Assembly: GCF_000143415.4 (NCBI RefSeq)
Contig: NW_003314265.1
Location: forward strand, 262,405 to 326,404
Direction of reading: 5' to 3'
Source: Selaginella moellendorffii
Lineage: Eukaryota; Streptophyta; Lycopodiopsida; Selaginellales; Selaginellaceae
DNA length: 64,000 nt
This document shows positions 11,001-23,665 of this stretch, piece by piece; the first letter of the stretch is position 1; the number at the start of each line of letters is the position of its first letter. The translations under genes and the position numbers were made by a program. The notes under the pieces are model-generated. The model had not been told where the DNA came from. It ran no database searches and saw only the letters and a list, made by a program, of their open reading frames with translations.

Positions 11001-12275
11001 AAGGCAGTGAAAGAAACCGTTAAAGCTGCTGAGACAGAGACTCTTTCCGAGAGCGAGGCATCTGATACCGAAGTGGATCGACTGCCTTCTATCCGGAAAT
11101 TCATTTCTCCTGGTCGAGGCAAAGGCGTCCCACTCATGGATCCAGTTGCAAGTCTTATTGGTCTACACACGCCAACAGATGAGCTACTTCAGGAGGAAGA
11201 AGCTTTGGAGAGTCAGCAAGGTGAACAGGATGAAAGTTTGCCTGCTCTGCCTTTCGAATCGAGACGAGGCAAAGGCAGGGGGAAAGTCATCGATCCCACT
11301 ACTGTTGCTGCTGAAGTGAAGCGATCGAAACTTAAGAGGGAAGAAGCAGCGGCGAGAGCCATGGCTATTCTGGAAGGTGGTTTGGGGAAGTCTCAGATGT
11401 CCGCTTATCTGGAGAGGAGGAAGAAGAGATTCAGCGATCAGTTTTCACTGGGGGACGTTACCAGCAAACGAACAACCGAAATAAGACCGGGTGGCGGAGT
11501 CAAGAAAAGTAGTAGAGGCAAACAAGTGGTGCCTCAAGGTGTGATAGATTTGGATGGAGCCATCGAGTACGTAGCGCCGCAAGAGTATATGGCGAAAGGG
11601 GACGCTCTTACGAAGGTGGAGGAAGCGATCAAGGGAACTTTGCACAGGCATTTCATGGTACGTTACTATTGTGTTTTTCTGTTCTTTCCCGGTTCTTGAC
11701 GTTTTTGGTTCCCGCGAATTGCAGCTGGATGTTGACCCGGAGGCTGCAATGGAGGAGTTTGGAACAAATCCAGATATTGATGACAAACCTTTGCCAACGT
11801 TGGAGGAATCACTGGACAGAGCCAAACGAAAGCTCGTTTCGCAGGATGGCATTGACGAAAAAGCATGGGAGGTAAGAGCAAAATCGTCGTTCTTCTCTCA
11901 GATTCTTTGGCTCTAATGAGCTACAAAAAAACTTTGCAGGAAGCCGTGCAAGACGTGAAAGAGCGTGCCCCGCAACTCCAGTCTCTGATCGAAACTTACA
12001 CGGGCCCCCAGCAGAAATCCGGGAAGAAGAAGAACGAGGAGCTCCATAAGATCGTGAAAGCGCTCCCACCGTTTGCCAGTCCCGAGCTAGCGGCGTTTGC
12101 CAAGAGAGCGATGGTCACTCTTCAAGTAAGCTAGATCTTCTTCTCTACTTGGATAGATCGCTCACGAAATTTTTCTTGGCAGAACAATCCCGATTGGAGC
12201 CATGGAAACAAAACCAAGCTCTTGAAGAGGCTCGTGGCCGACGCTAGACAACTCCACGAGAGTGGGGCTTCTTAA
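8083..12275 (+). CDS. Repeat-rich PPR-like protein, probably organellar
   Basis: Seven exons (8083-8505, 8585-8608, 8659-8688, 8745-11657, 11725-11871, 11940-12125, 12183-12275) encode 1271 residues; exons 2 and 3 are only 24 and 30 nt. The N-terminus MRGALDRRVLLKVRCYCTS is Arg-rich without acids, like a mitochondrial presequence. Two PPR-like helical repeat pairs follow (about 171-231 and 248-315). Next comes a Pro/Gln/Tyr-rich low-complexity segment with YPGY-type repeats (about 425-485). A Lys/Pro region (about 747-908) then carries six degenerate copies of a [KR]L[DEN][LV]xLKKP motif. RGK and GRG motifs are scattered along the chain. The acidic/helical C-terminus (about 1130-1271) looks folded and may be the conserved domain. 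I do not recognise the family. The stop codon is only 49 bp before the next start codon. Confidence 0.82.
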
Positions 12276-12324
12276 ACCCAGAATTTTCAATGTAAGAGGT
12301 TTTGTTCTAGGGCTCTTGGAAGCC

Positions 12325-15300
12325 ATGGTGATGGCGCTCCAGATTTCCGCGTCGTCGCCGGCCTTCCCGATCGATTCTCCAGCTCCAGCTCCACGATTCG
12401 TGTATCCGCGAGCAATGCCGTCGATCCGATGGCCGCAGCACAGCGATTACGCCTCGAGAAGGACAGGAAGAGGCACCGCCGAGGAGAGCGAGGACTCGCC
12501 ATCGCATTCGCATTCGCATTTCCAGCAAGAGAATGCCGCCGGGGAGAGGGAGCCGTTGTACGTGGTTCTGGATCCCCAGAAGCCGAAGAAGATGTGGCGG
12601 CAGTACCGCGGTGAGTACCTCCAGCCGCCGCTCATGGCTGTGCTAGAGCCCGTCAAGCCGCGCAAGATGTCCAAGCTCGCGCTCAAGCGCGCCAAGGACT
12701 GGCGGCAGCGCGTCCAGCGGCTGTCGGACGCGATTTGCCGGCTGGACGAGCACGAATTCGTGCGCGAGACGGTGGATGGCTGGAAGGAGCAGCTCGCCCC
12801 CACGGATTTGTGCTACGTCGTGAAGCGAGTGGCAAACACGAGCTGGCAGCGCGCGCTGGAGCTCTACGAGTGCCTCAACGTTGCTCGCTGGTACGCTCCC
12901 AATCCAAGGATGCTGGCGGTGATGCTATCGGTGCTGGGGAGAGCGAATCAGCCCGGCCTAGCGCAAGAGCTCTTCGACCGAGCGGAGTCGAGCATTGGCA
13001 ATTGCGTCCAAGTTTACAACTCGCTCATGAGCGTCTACGCGAGGCATGGAGATTGGAACAGCGTCCAGCAGCTTCTCTGCCGGATGCAAGATAGAGGATG
13101 CCGGCCGGATCTCGTCACCTTTAACATCGTGATCAAGGCGAGAACTCGGGGTGGCATGCAAGAGGGTCTCGCCTCCTCGCTCCTCCAGGACGTCTACGCT
13201 GCTGGTCTCAGGCCGGATACCATCACGTACAACACTTTGATCAGCGCTTGCAGCCTCAACAACAGGCTGAGCGACGCCATTTTGATCTTCGAGGAGATGC
13301 AGCGGCAGGGGTGTGATCCGGATATCTGGACGTACAACGCGATGATCTCGGTCTATGGTCGAGCTGGGAGAGTCGAGGCTGCGAGCTCCATCTTTAGGAT
13401 CATGCAAGAGCAGGGCTTTACTCCGGATGCCGTGACTTACAACTCGGTGCTCCATGCTTTCGCCAGGGACGGGAGGATTGAGGAGGTGGAGAGGATCCGA
13501 GGGATGATGAGAGACGCCCGCTGCTCCTCGGACGAGATAACGTACAACACGATGATACACATGTATGGGAAGGCGGGGATGCACAGGAAGGCCGAGGAGC
13601 TTTACGTCCAGATGAAGGAGGAAGGACGCTGCCCGGATTCGGTGACTTTCACGGTTTTGATCGACACGCTCGGCAAGGCTGGGTTTGTGAACGAGGCAGC
13701 GGCTATGTTCGAAGACATGCTCAAGTCGCAAGTCAGGCCAACTCTGCAAGCTTTCAGCGCCATGATTTGTGCGTATGCAAAGGCGGATATGTTTACTGAT
13801 GCGGAACACACTTACAGCTGCATGCTTCGTGCTGGAGTTCGTCCCGACCTCTTGGCTTACTCGGTGATGCTGGACGTCTTCTTCAAGGCTGGAATGCCAG
13901 AGAAGTGCATAATTCTATACAAGGCTATGGTTGGCTCGGGCTTGAAGCCGGAGCTCAGCGTCTACGCCATCATGGTTCGGGTCTTCTATCAGAAAAGTTC
14001 TGTAGCGGAGATCGAGAACCTTAGCAAGGAGATGGTGCAGTCCAGTGCTAGCTTGGCCGCGCTTTCTTCCACGCTTGCTAAAGGTGGATTCTATGCGGAA
14101 GCCGCGGTTGTGTTGAAGATCTCCTTTGCGCAAGGGGTGGCAGTGAAGGTGGAAACACTCAACGACGTTCTCGGTGCCTTTGAGGCATCCGGGAAGCTCA
14201 GTGACGCGCGAGATTTGGTTCACGCGGTGTCGAGCATCGAGCCTAGTGTTGCTGCTCACCTGTACAAGAGACTGGCGGTGATGCTGGCAAAAGCTGGAAG
14301 GTTCAGTGAAGCGGAGGAGGAGATGAGAACATCTCAGACTTACGGCCAGGTACAGGTTTCCGACTTTCTCAAGGTGTTGGTCGCTTCCTATGATCGAGCT
14401 GGCATGCAAGACGAAGCTCTTGCTCGGTTTCTGGATATGACAACAGAGGGATTGGAAATGGACGCTGAAGTTCTTCAAACTGCTGTGATGTGCTACTGTC
14501 GCAAGGGGTTTGCTTTCGTTGCGCACGAGCTTCTGATCGATTGCCTCCATGCCTTTGACGTTAAGGACTCAGCCATGCACGTTGCGATTATCGCATCTTA
14601 TGGAAAGTTGAAGCTGTGGCAGAATGCCGAGATCGTTTTCAGAGATTTGCAGCAGCATGGTTTTGCTGGAAACACATCCGCCTACAGCGCGTTGCTCTCA
14701 GCTTATGCCGAGACTGGAAACTTTGAGCGAGCTACGAGAGCACTGGACAATATGGTGGCCGCCGGTCTACAGCCCAACGCTACCTGTGCAAACTACGTGC
14801 TCGAAGCCTTTGGGAGAGCTGGGAAAGCAAAAGAGATAAGTGAGTTCTTTCAGCGCTTGCCTGAGATGGGGATAAGTCCTAACTCAAGAACGTTTGTGGT
14901 GATTTTTCATGCTTTTAGCAGGAATGGAAATCTGGAAGAAGCTAGGAGCATGTACCGGCAGATGAAAGAGGCCGGATTTTCTCCCAGCATCCAGGTGTTC
15001 AAGGCTTTGCTTGCTTTATACTCCAGAGAAACGGTTGAGATCGATGCTGAAGAGCTTGTCAAGGACATCAAGAAGGCAGGATTGGAGCTCGACATAGATA
15101 TCTATAACCATATGATCAGCTTATACAGCAAGCTCGGAAGCTACAGAAACGCGGCCTTGGTCTTCAAAGGGATGCAAGAAATAGGCTGCTCGCCGGATGC
15201 CACCACTTTCAACACACTTATCATGCTCTACAGCCGCAACCAGATGGTGCAAGAGGCTCAAGCTCTTCTCAGGGAAATGATTAAAACAGGCAATGCTCCA

Positions 15301-16911
15301 AACATCTCGACGTACACGACACTCATCTCGGCTTACGGTCGTCTCCAGGCATATGAGGATGCTGAGCTTGTTTTCAAGAGCATTGCGGAAACCGGGTGCA
15401 AGCCTGATGCTACAGCGTACAATGTGATGATCAACGTGTACCGGAAAGCTGGGGAGCACAGGAAGATAGAGGAGATCATAGAGCAGATGAAAGTCGATGG
15501 CTTTGAACCGAGCCTGACGACGATTCACATGCTCATGGATTCTTACGGGAAAGGTGGTGCTACTGGAAAGGCCGAAGAGGTTCTCGAAACGCTACCAGAG
15601 ATTGGAATGAGCCCGGACGCCATCCACTATACGAGCATCATCAACTCCCACTTGAACAACAAGGATTATTTGTCTGCGGTGATATGGCTGAGAAAGATGA
15701 CCGACGCTTGTGTTCGGCCCACTCATGTTACAATAACTTGCTTCGTCGGGGCTGCGTCGGTCTGCGAAAGGTCAAGTCATGCGTTGATGCTTCTGAAAGC
15801 TTTGTCCGAAGCTGGTTTCTCGCTCCCTTTGAGGTAAGTTTTTTTTCCTTTGCGATTCGATTCTTACTAAGTGTTCGTTGTTTTCTTTTCGTTTTCAGGC
15901 TTATGACCGAATGCACTCCCAAGGTGGTGCAGGACATGCAAGACATATTCGATCAGTTGCAAGAGTCTGGCCCCGAAGCATGCCAAGGGGTTGTAAACGT
16001 GCTTATGGACTTGCTCTGGGCATTCCGGCAGTGCGCAACAGCAGCTTTGGTGTTTGCAGTGGCGATTGAGAGCAACATTTACACCCAAGTTTTAGCCAGG
16101 TACCTGACAACAACCTTTGGAGCAAATAGCTGACACGTTTGCTCGTGTTTTTGACTCCCAGGGTGAAAGACAGGAACTGGGGAGCGGACTTTCGTAGACT
16201 GTCGCCAGGGGCCTCACTGGTCGCTTTGATACTCTGGCTGGATCAAATGCAGGTACAACGTACATTCGTTTACGCTCAATATCATACTTACGAACTAGCC
16301 CTCAGGACGCTTCACTGCAAGGATCGCCAGTTCCACCAAAGTCCATCCAGATAGACATAGGAAGCAGCAAGCTAAACAACCAGGCCTCGGTGAGAAACAC
16401 AATCAAAGCTCACCTTTGGCAGATGGGGTCACCGTTTCTTCCATCGAAAACGAGGGCCGGAGTCCTGGTCGCAAAGAGCCACGCTCTGTGCATGTGGCTC
16501 AAGGAATCGCCTTACTGCCTCGACCTGGAGCTCAAGAACACGAAGACTCTGCCCGACACAAACGCCATCCAGGTTTACAACGGTGCTTTCGTGTGGGCCG
16601 GGCTGGCACCGGCCATCCAAGAGATCGACGAGACAATGGGGGACATACTCCCCAAGAAGTTCGCCAGGCTCGTCCATCTCACCCCGGAAGGACGAACAGC
16701 GGCCATGGAAGCCGACTTGAGGGGGAGAGCTGAAAAGCTGGCCAAGCAGCTCAGGGTGAAGCTCCCGAAAGCTAGCAGTCAAGTGGAGAAGAAGAAGGAA
16801 GAGAAGAGGCTGAGGAAAGCTGGGAAGATGAGGCAGTCACCAAAGCTTGCAAGACCAAGAGAGAAACAAAGGTTTGATGATAGCAAAAGCCTCAATAATA
16901 TAAGAGTTTGA
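12325..16911 (+). CDS. EMB1270: PPR-SMR protein, EMB1270 type, chloroplast RNA processing
   Basis: Four exons (12325-15833, 15899-16099, 16162-16252, 16306-16911) encode 1468 residues. A plastid-like leader (about 1-60) and a conserved basic segment (KMSKLALKRAKDWRQRV) precede a long array of P-type PPR motifs, e.g. PDLVTFNIVI, PDTITYNTLISAC and PDIWTYNAMISVYG. The C-terminus has an SMR-like domain (LSPGASLVALILWLDQMQ, then MGSPFLPSKTRAGVLVAKSH) and a lysine-rich tail. The whole chain aligns with Arabidopsis At3g18110 (EMB1270), a PPR-SMR protein required for chloroplast group II intron splicing and embryo development; that role is transferred from the family. Start choice: ATG at 12325 or 12331. 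A further in-frame ATG at 12262 overlaps the preceding gene's last exon and is unlikely. The gene belongs to a tight plus-strand array. Confidence 0.9.
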
Positions 16912-17081
16912 TCATACTCTCAAGATTTGTGCGTCTTAGTATCACTGAAAACCAACTTGGTGGACTAAGTTTGTGGAAAACTGAGAATTGTCCGTTTTGA
17001 GAGTGCCAGACTTTTTTTTCAAACACATCAAGCCCTAATATTTAATGTGCTCTTTTGCCCTAGTCAGGGGGAGCGGCAGGA

Positions 17082-19567
17082 ATGTGTGGGATTCTAGCGA
17101 TTCTCGGCTACCATGAGGCGCATCTCCAGCGCAGCAAGGTGCTGGATCTCTCTCGCAGGTATCACGCGGCAGCGATCCAGGGTTTAAGGTGCTGAAATGA
17201 AGGGTGTTTTTGCTAGGTTGAGGCACCGGGGCCCCGATTGGAGCGGCCTGTATCATCACCAGAATTTCTATCTTGCTCATGAGAGGCTGGCGATCGTCGA
17301 CCCCGCTTCCGGGGATCAGCCGCTCTACAATGAGGACAAGTCGATCGTCGTTGCGGTACTCCACGTTTTCTTCTTTTTATTTTTTCGCGGGGTGTATCAT
17401 GCTTTTCCATTCTTGCAGGTTAACGGCGAGGTTTACAACCACGAAGCTCTCAAGGCGTCAATGGAGCACAACTACAACACGCAGAGCGATTGCGAAGTCA
17501 TTGCCCATCTGGTACGAGCGTTGAGAGAGTTCTACTGTCTTAGCTATTTTTCTTTCCCTCGTTGTTTCTCAGTACGAGGACTTTGGAGAAGACATGGTCC
17601 AGAAGCTAGATGGGATGTTCTCCTTTGTGCTCCTCGACACACGAGACAATAGCTTCATAGCTGCTCGTGACCCGATTGGAATCACGCCTTTGTACTTTGG
17701 CTGGGGTTCCGATGGTATGTCACCCTGGTTTGTTCCAAAAGGTTTCTCAGTTTTATTTTCTTCGTTTTCTTTGCAGGATCTGTATGGTTCGCGTCAGAGA
17801 TGAAAGCTCTTGTGGATGACTGTGAACGGTTTGAAACTTTCCCTCCTGGGCATTTATACTCTAGCAAAGCAGGTCATTCGCAGCTACGTAGTTCTCTGGC
17901 TGACTAAGCTGAACTTCTTCTTGGACAGGAGGCTTGCGAAGGTGGTATAATCCACCTTGGTTTTCTGAGTCGATTCCGTCCATGCCTTACAATCCCTTGG
18001 CACTTCGTGAAGCATTCGAAAAGGTTTGTCTATTATTATTCCTTTGAATCAAATTTGAGCTTTCTTGCGCTTGCTCTTCCAGGCAGTTGTCAAGAGGCTT
18101 ATGACAGATGTTCCATTCGGGGTGCTACTCTCTGGGGGCCTTGACTCGTCTCTAGTTGCCTCCGTGGCTTCAAGGCACCTAGCTAGTACGAAAGCTGGGA
18201 GACAGTGGGGACCCCAGCTTCACACCTTCTGCGTAGGCTTGAAAGTAAGCAGGTTAATTCTCACTGTTTAATAATCTAGACTACGTGCTTCTCAGGGTTC
18301 TCCAGATCTCAAGGCGGCAAAAGAAGTTGCCGATTACCTTGGAACAATCCATCATGAGTTTTACTTTACAATTCAGGTAGTTTCATTGTCGATATAGTTT
18401 TTATTTAGTTTTGTGGGAATTTGACAGGAAGGTCTAGATGCACTTCGTGACGTAATCTATCACATTGAGACGTACGACGTGACAACAATCAGGGCCAGCA
18501 CCCCGATGTTTCTAATGTCACGGAAGATCAAAGCTCTTGGTGTCAAAATGGTGCTGTCTGGGGAAGGATCAGACGAAATTTTTGGCGGTTACCTTTACTT
18601 CCACAAGGCTCCTAACAAGGAAGAATTCCACCGGGAAACCTGCAGAAAGGTACAAACGCCATGCACTGCTTTCTTACACATTGAAAGCTTATTTCATGCA
18701 GATAAAATCGCTCTATTTGTACGACTGTTTGAGAGCAAACAAGGCGACATCTGCATGGGGTGTGGAAGCAAGGGTTCCATTTCTAGACAAGGAGTTCGTT
18801 GACATTGCAATGAGTATTGATCCATCTGAGAAAATGGTTTGTTTCCTTTAGTAACGAGTGCAATCGTTTCCTTACATGTTTCTCTTGTTCTGCAGATTCG
18901 ACCTGGCGAAAGGATAGAAAAGTGGATTATGAGACGAGCGTTTGATGATGAAGAAAAACCTTATTTACCGAAGGTAGCGAGAGCGGTCGTGTTTGATGAA
19001 GCTAATCAAGGCTTTTTACTTTTTTGCAGCACATTTTGTATCGGCAGAAGGAGCAGTTTAGTGACGGGGTCGGGTATGGCTGGATCGATTCTTTAAAAGC
19101 CTTTGCTACAAAGCAGGTAACGGTGTGGATCGAGTTTTTTATCAGGGTGCCATTGTGTATATAACCACGCAGGTGAGCGATCGTATGATGGCAAATGCTA
19201 TGTTCGTCTATCCTCACAACACCCCACAAACAAAAGAAGCATACTACTATCGCATGCTCTTTGAGAGAGTCTTTCCACAGGTACGAGAATCAGTACACCA
19301 CGCTCAGGTCGACTAACGTCAATGAAACACACACAGGAATCTGCGAGACTGAGTGTTCCTGGCGGCCCGAGCGTGGCATGTAGCACAGCGGCTGCAGTAG
19401 CCTGGGACGAGGCATGGTCCAAAAACCTGGATCCATCGGGAAGAGCTGCCACTGGCGTCCATGCGGACGCATACGAGTCATCAGAGGCACACCCTCAAAC
19501 CAGCACGGTGGAGGAAATTAGCAAGGAGCAGCTTAAACTCTGTCCTCAAGTTGTGGTGGCATCGTGA
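17082..19567 (+). CDS. ASN: Asparagine synthetase (glutamine-hydrolysing)
   Basis: Fourteen exons encode 581 residues: 17082-17158, 17217-17355, 17419-17511, 17573-17714, 17777-17872, 17929-18023, 18083-18244, 18296-18376, 18428-18649, 18702-18836, 18896-18973, 19030-19116, 19173-19280 and 19337-19567. The mature N-terminus MCGILAILG exposes the catalytic Cys2 of class II glutamine amidotransferases, followed by RHRGPDWSG and VNGEVYNHE. The synthetase half has the PP-loop [23 protein letters not shown] and [11 protein letters not shown]. The enzyme makes asparagine and glutamate from aspartate, glutamine and ATP in the cytosol and serves nitrogen storage and transport. Length is as expected for plant ASN. 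The start codon is 170 bp after the EMB1270-type stop codon. A degenerate LTR element begins within about 50-100 bp of the ASN stop codon, so it probably supplies or interrupts the 3' UTR. Confidence 0.96.
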
Positions 19568-19679
19568 CTGTTTCCTTGTTTTATAAATTTGTTCCAAGAC
19601 AAGCCCAAATGGTAATACTTTAGTAAATTTATTTATTACCTTAAACTATGAGTGTTATAAATTCTTAAAATATTTGTTT

Positions 19680-19815
19680 GTCTATTAATATTAGTGTTTT
19701 GATAGCCATTCTATTGGTTTAAATTTAGACCATTCACTTTTATATATAAATTAGGGTTTTGGGTTATTATTTTCATATTCCATACACTCTGTTTTGATTG
19801 TCCCTGATGAGTACT
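19680..19815 (+). repeat. Recognisable part of the 5' LTR
   Basis: It aligns with 23505-23665: both have an AATATTAG block, then a TTTGATAG/TTTTAATAG block, TTTAGACCATT/TTTGGACCATT, ATATAAATTAGGGTTTT/ATATAAGCTAAGGTTTT, and CATATTCCATACACTC/CATATTTCATGCACTC. Divergence is high, so insertion was not recent. The true LTR start lies upstream, between 19568 and 19680. Confidence 0.65.
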
Positions 19816-21072
19816 TGAATTTAAGATTTTGGTTTAGATCTTACTTTTGCATTATTTAAATTTCATTTCATTTCTTTTTCTTTTATCCTTTTCATTCCAG
19901 AGTAGCAACTTCCTCATTATTTGACTCTAGAGTAATAATCAGTGTAATTGTTTGATGCTATATAGTTGTAGTTGAACAATCAAACTTAGTGGATAGCAAT
20001 ATTCACAATACATGAAACAACTCCTTTTACTCCTACTATTAATCCTCATGTTTAGCCAAAATTATTCCATGGAAATGATATATATTTTGGTTCAATCACT
20101 TTATAGTGATTATTAGTTATCATTCTTGAGATGATGCTCAGGATTTGTATTCATTGGTGTTGTCATTCATTAAAGACATTGTAATAATACAATGGTTTGA
20201 ACATAGCCACTTGTGCAAATTGAAGCATTCTCTTAAACATCTATAAACATGCATTTGGATATACTAATAATTATGATAATGTCTTCTAACAATTGCATTA
20301 TCTTTATTAAGAGTCATTTGAGTCAATGATGCAATTTGGCATTTGCTTCAAAAACCTCTTGTTTTGTCTAGAGCTAAATATATTGAAGCAAGTCAAGTTC
20401 AGAATGTTGTGGCTAGCACTTCATCAAAATCTTGTTAAACTTGTGCATACACTTGCTTTAGCCACCTGATGATGCTTTTTGACTGATACAACGTTATAAT
20501 ATATTGCTTCTTCCACTTCTCACTGCACATTCTTCCGCTCTACTTCTTGTGGGAGATAGTTATATTCTAATAGAAGTTGATGTTATTGTTGCTCGTGTTC
20601 AAAGATAATAGCAAAGACATGGCCGTGGGTTGTGATATCCACTATTGAGCATGTGTTATACATATCGGCATTGTTAGCATTTTCTGGACTAGCATCAACA
20701 ACATTATGTTAGTGCTACTATAGTGAAAGGTCTTAACACAAAGATTTTTTTGGGAAACAAGGAGTTGCGCAAGTAATAAAGGGTTCTTGTGTGAATAAAT
20801 CAATAACTCCTTCATCTTTCTTTTGAGAGTACTATCAAAAGCTTCACTTAAAGTTCATTTAGTGTTTACTTTGGAAACTCATTTTTATAACACTATTCTC
20901 TTTGTATTAGTTGATATAGACTTGCTCAACTTATTACTATATATTGCTATTTACAATTGTGTTGAGTGGTAAAGTTAGTCTTCATTCTTTATAACAATGG
21001 CTATGCATTTGTAAGGGATAAGGCAAACCTAACTGTATGTATAGGAGATCTTTACCTTAAATTTCAATTGTT

Positions 21073-21165
21073 GTAGATAATCAAGCTTTTGACCTCATCC
21101 TTGGTATGAATTTATTATAGCACAATTATGTCAACTGTGACTTTGAGGTTTCTCCCTCTTATCTT
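21073..21165 (+). pseudogene. Retroviral-type aspartic protease remnant (gypsy)
   Basis: One frame reads VDNQAFDLILGMNLL and then, after a stop, HNYVNCDFEVS. This matches the ILGMDWL...H...DC block that follows the protease in Ty3/gypsy polyproteins. The frame is broken and the fragment cannot be functional. Confidence 0.55.
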
Positions 21166-21519
21166 ATACTTTATATTTCTTCAATTCCTCTTAATTTTAT
21201 TCCTTTTCATCTCTTTTTACTTCGATCACTTTTGTCTCCCTATTACTTCCTATTGTGTTTCCATCTTGCTCTTTTTTTCCCTCTCTAGATCTTTTTGACG
21301 GTATTTATGTTGCTATAGTGGACTGATTCAAGGATATTGATATCTTCGACTTTGACATATCATTTAGGGCTAAGATTGCAATATATCATTTTATTCCAAC
21401 TAAGGATGCTCGTCTAATTAAGGTTCCAAAAGAGATCAAAATTTTATGCACGAACATCAAGAAAATGTTATAAAAGGGTGTTATCTAAAAATCTCAAAAT
21501 CCTTAGGCATATGAACCTC

Positions 21520-21970
21520 ATTTTGTAATAAAGTCTGATGGGAGTATTTACTTCTACATTAACTATTGTTCATTAAACAAGATGACTATCCTAAATATAT
21601 ACCTTCTTCCTTACACTACTGATCTCTTGGATCATTTGGAGAGAAATTATTGGTTCACCAAGTTAAATATTTCTTCTGGGTATTAGCAAGTGTTAATGGT
21701 TGAGGAAGATATTCCTAAGACTACTTTTCATACATTATTTAATTTATATAAATTCTTGGTGATGCTATTTAATTTAAAAAATGCTCTAATAACTTTCCAA
21801 CAGATAATGGACAAAGTTCTTTTAGATATACTAAAGATGACTATTGACTATGATGTCTTGATCAATATATAGGGGATGTGGGATGAGTACATACATGATA
21901 TTCGTAAAGTATTGGATTAGTTGCAGGAAGTTAGTTTAAAGCTGAAGCAGTTAAAGTGCGTGTTTAGGTC
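21520..21970 (+). pseudogene. Gypsy reverse transcriptase remnant
   Basis: The frame at 21528-21605 reads SDGSIYFYINYCSLNK, like the gypsy KKDGSWRMCVDYRALNK block. The stretch at 21690-21872 has EEDIPKTTFHT, FLVMLFNLKNALITFQQIMD and then DYDVLIN where an active enzyme has YLDDILI. The catalytic YxDD is therefore lost and a stop follows, so this reverse transcriptase is inactive. Confidence 0.85.
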
Positions 21971-22134
21971 CAATAACTCAACTTATCATATTTCTTGTAA
22001 AGGTTTGCAAGTTGATCCTGACAAACTTGTGGCTTTTTGTTGATTATATTTTTTATTGTACTACACCATTATGAGCATTATTGAAGTCGTCAACATCATC
22101 CTTTATTTGGTTGGTGGACTACAAGTGATCATTT

Positions 22135-22353
22135 ATGGATCTCAAAAAACTGTTAACAACTCCTCCAGTTTTGGTATATTCTAACTATACTCAATTTTTA
22201 ATTTTGTGCATGAATGCTTCTAATATCAATCTTAGAGATGTGTTGATGCAAAAGAGCCCGAGTGTATTTGATCAATGCCATCCTACTATATATATTAGCC
22301 ATATATTACAATTAACAAATGTGAATTACTCTGAGTTTTTAGTAGCAATTTAG
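22135..22353 (+). pseudogene. Gypsy RNase H remnant
   Basis: The open frame contains LKKLLTTPPVLVYSNYTQFL, CMNASNINLRDVLMQ and LTNVNYSEFLVAI. These correspond to the RNase H start of gypsy polyproteins (TTAPVL, TDASGxGLGAVL, NYxxxExEALAI). The catalytic Asp of the TDAS motif appears as Asn, so it would be inactive even if expressed. Confidence 0.8.
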
Positions 22354-23456
22354 GGTTTTAAGAAGCTTCATACATATTTGTATGGTTTTCAAACATTACT
22401 AAAAAGTGATTATGTTGCAATTACTTCATTATTGAAGTAGAAGAATTTCGTTAGTTATATTGTTCAATAAGCCCTAAAGCTTTAAATATATAAATAAATA
22501 TATATAATTTATATAAATTTAATATATAAATATATGCTTCTTAATCAACTACAAGTAATAAATGCATTATTATTGCCTCTAACTATTTGACTCACTAGCT
22601 GAAAATTAATGCTTTTACTAGTGTGTTAGCAATTGTTGTTAAGTACTTTTTTCTCAATTGTGTGGTATTTTAACATTCTTATCTAGAGTGGATTCTCTCA
22701 GATAATAATCTCATATTTATGCCTGAGGTGTTTCATGTTTTAACATCTCGACTAGGGATATGCCACACTTTCACAAGTGTTTATTATCCACAAATAGGTA
22801 ACTTAGTGGAAGGGTTTATTTGAACCTTCAAAAGAATAATTGTGAAGAATGTAAACTTTTAATATTTAGATTAAGATGGTTATTTTCCATCTCTTTAGTA
22901 TGCATATATTACAAAGGTATAGAGTTTCGTTGATGCTCCATCATATAAACTTTTATATGGTCATGATCTGATACTACCATGAGAATTGAGTTTACCTTCA
23001 TGATTATCATAAGTTGCCAATGTTAAGTCTTTAGATCAATATTTAACAAGTGTTCTTCCACTTGTCTAAGCGGAGCCTGTTAAATACTTAGGCCATATAC
23101 AAATGGGACAACAATAGTGTTATAAGTCTCATTATCATTTACTTACAAAGTATAAAGTGGATGATTTAGTGTTGTTTGTTTTTCTAATTTTATGGTACAT
23201 GGTTTGTCTAAAGGGCTCTCTACTCAGTGGAAAGGACCATGCTAAGTGTTGTGGCAAGTTGGACCACAAGTTTATGAAGTTCAACATAATATTCAACATG
23301 TCAATCCTTTAGAAATTATGTATATAAACAATTGAAATGCTTTGTATAAAGGGATCAAGAACAACAAACACCTACAAATCCACTAGTGCCTTTTATTAAT
23401 ATTCCTTTTGATCCTGGCCCATTAATTAGAGAACTTTGACTACCTTCCATCTTTTC

Positions 23457-23665
23457 AAAAGGAAGGGATGATGTGAGGTCTAAATGTATGGCTATAATGC
23501 TATATACTAATATTAGAATAGTGAGATTTTAATAGTTATTAGATTAGTTTCAATTTGGACCATTTGTATATAAGCTAAGGTTTTTAAGCTAATTAATTTG
23601 CACATTTCTGTATTTTATTTCCATATTTCATGCACTCATATCAAGATTTTTTAGAATTTTAAACT
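23457..23665 (+). repeat. Polypurine tract and 3' LTR
   Basis: AAAAGGAAGGGA directly precedes TGATGTGAGG, the usual boundary of a plant gypsy polypurine tract and 3' LTR. The following 200 bp resemble 19680-19815. The 3' edge is set only by loss of similarity near 23665. Confidence 0.65.

Noticed and set aside
12262-12324. Upstream in-frame Met for the EMB1270-type gene
   Set aside because: It overlaps the last codons of the upstream gene and precedes a better transit-peptide start.
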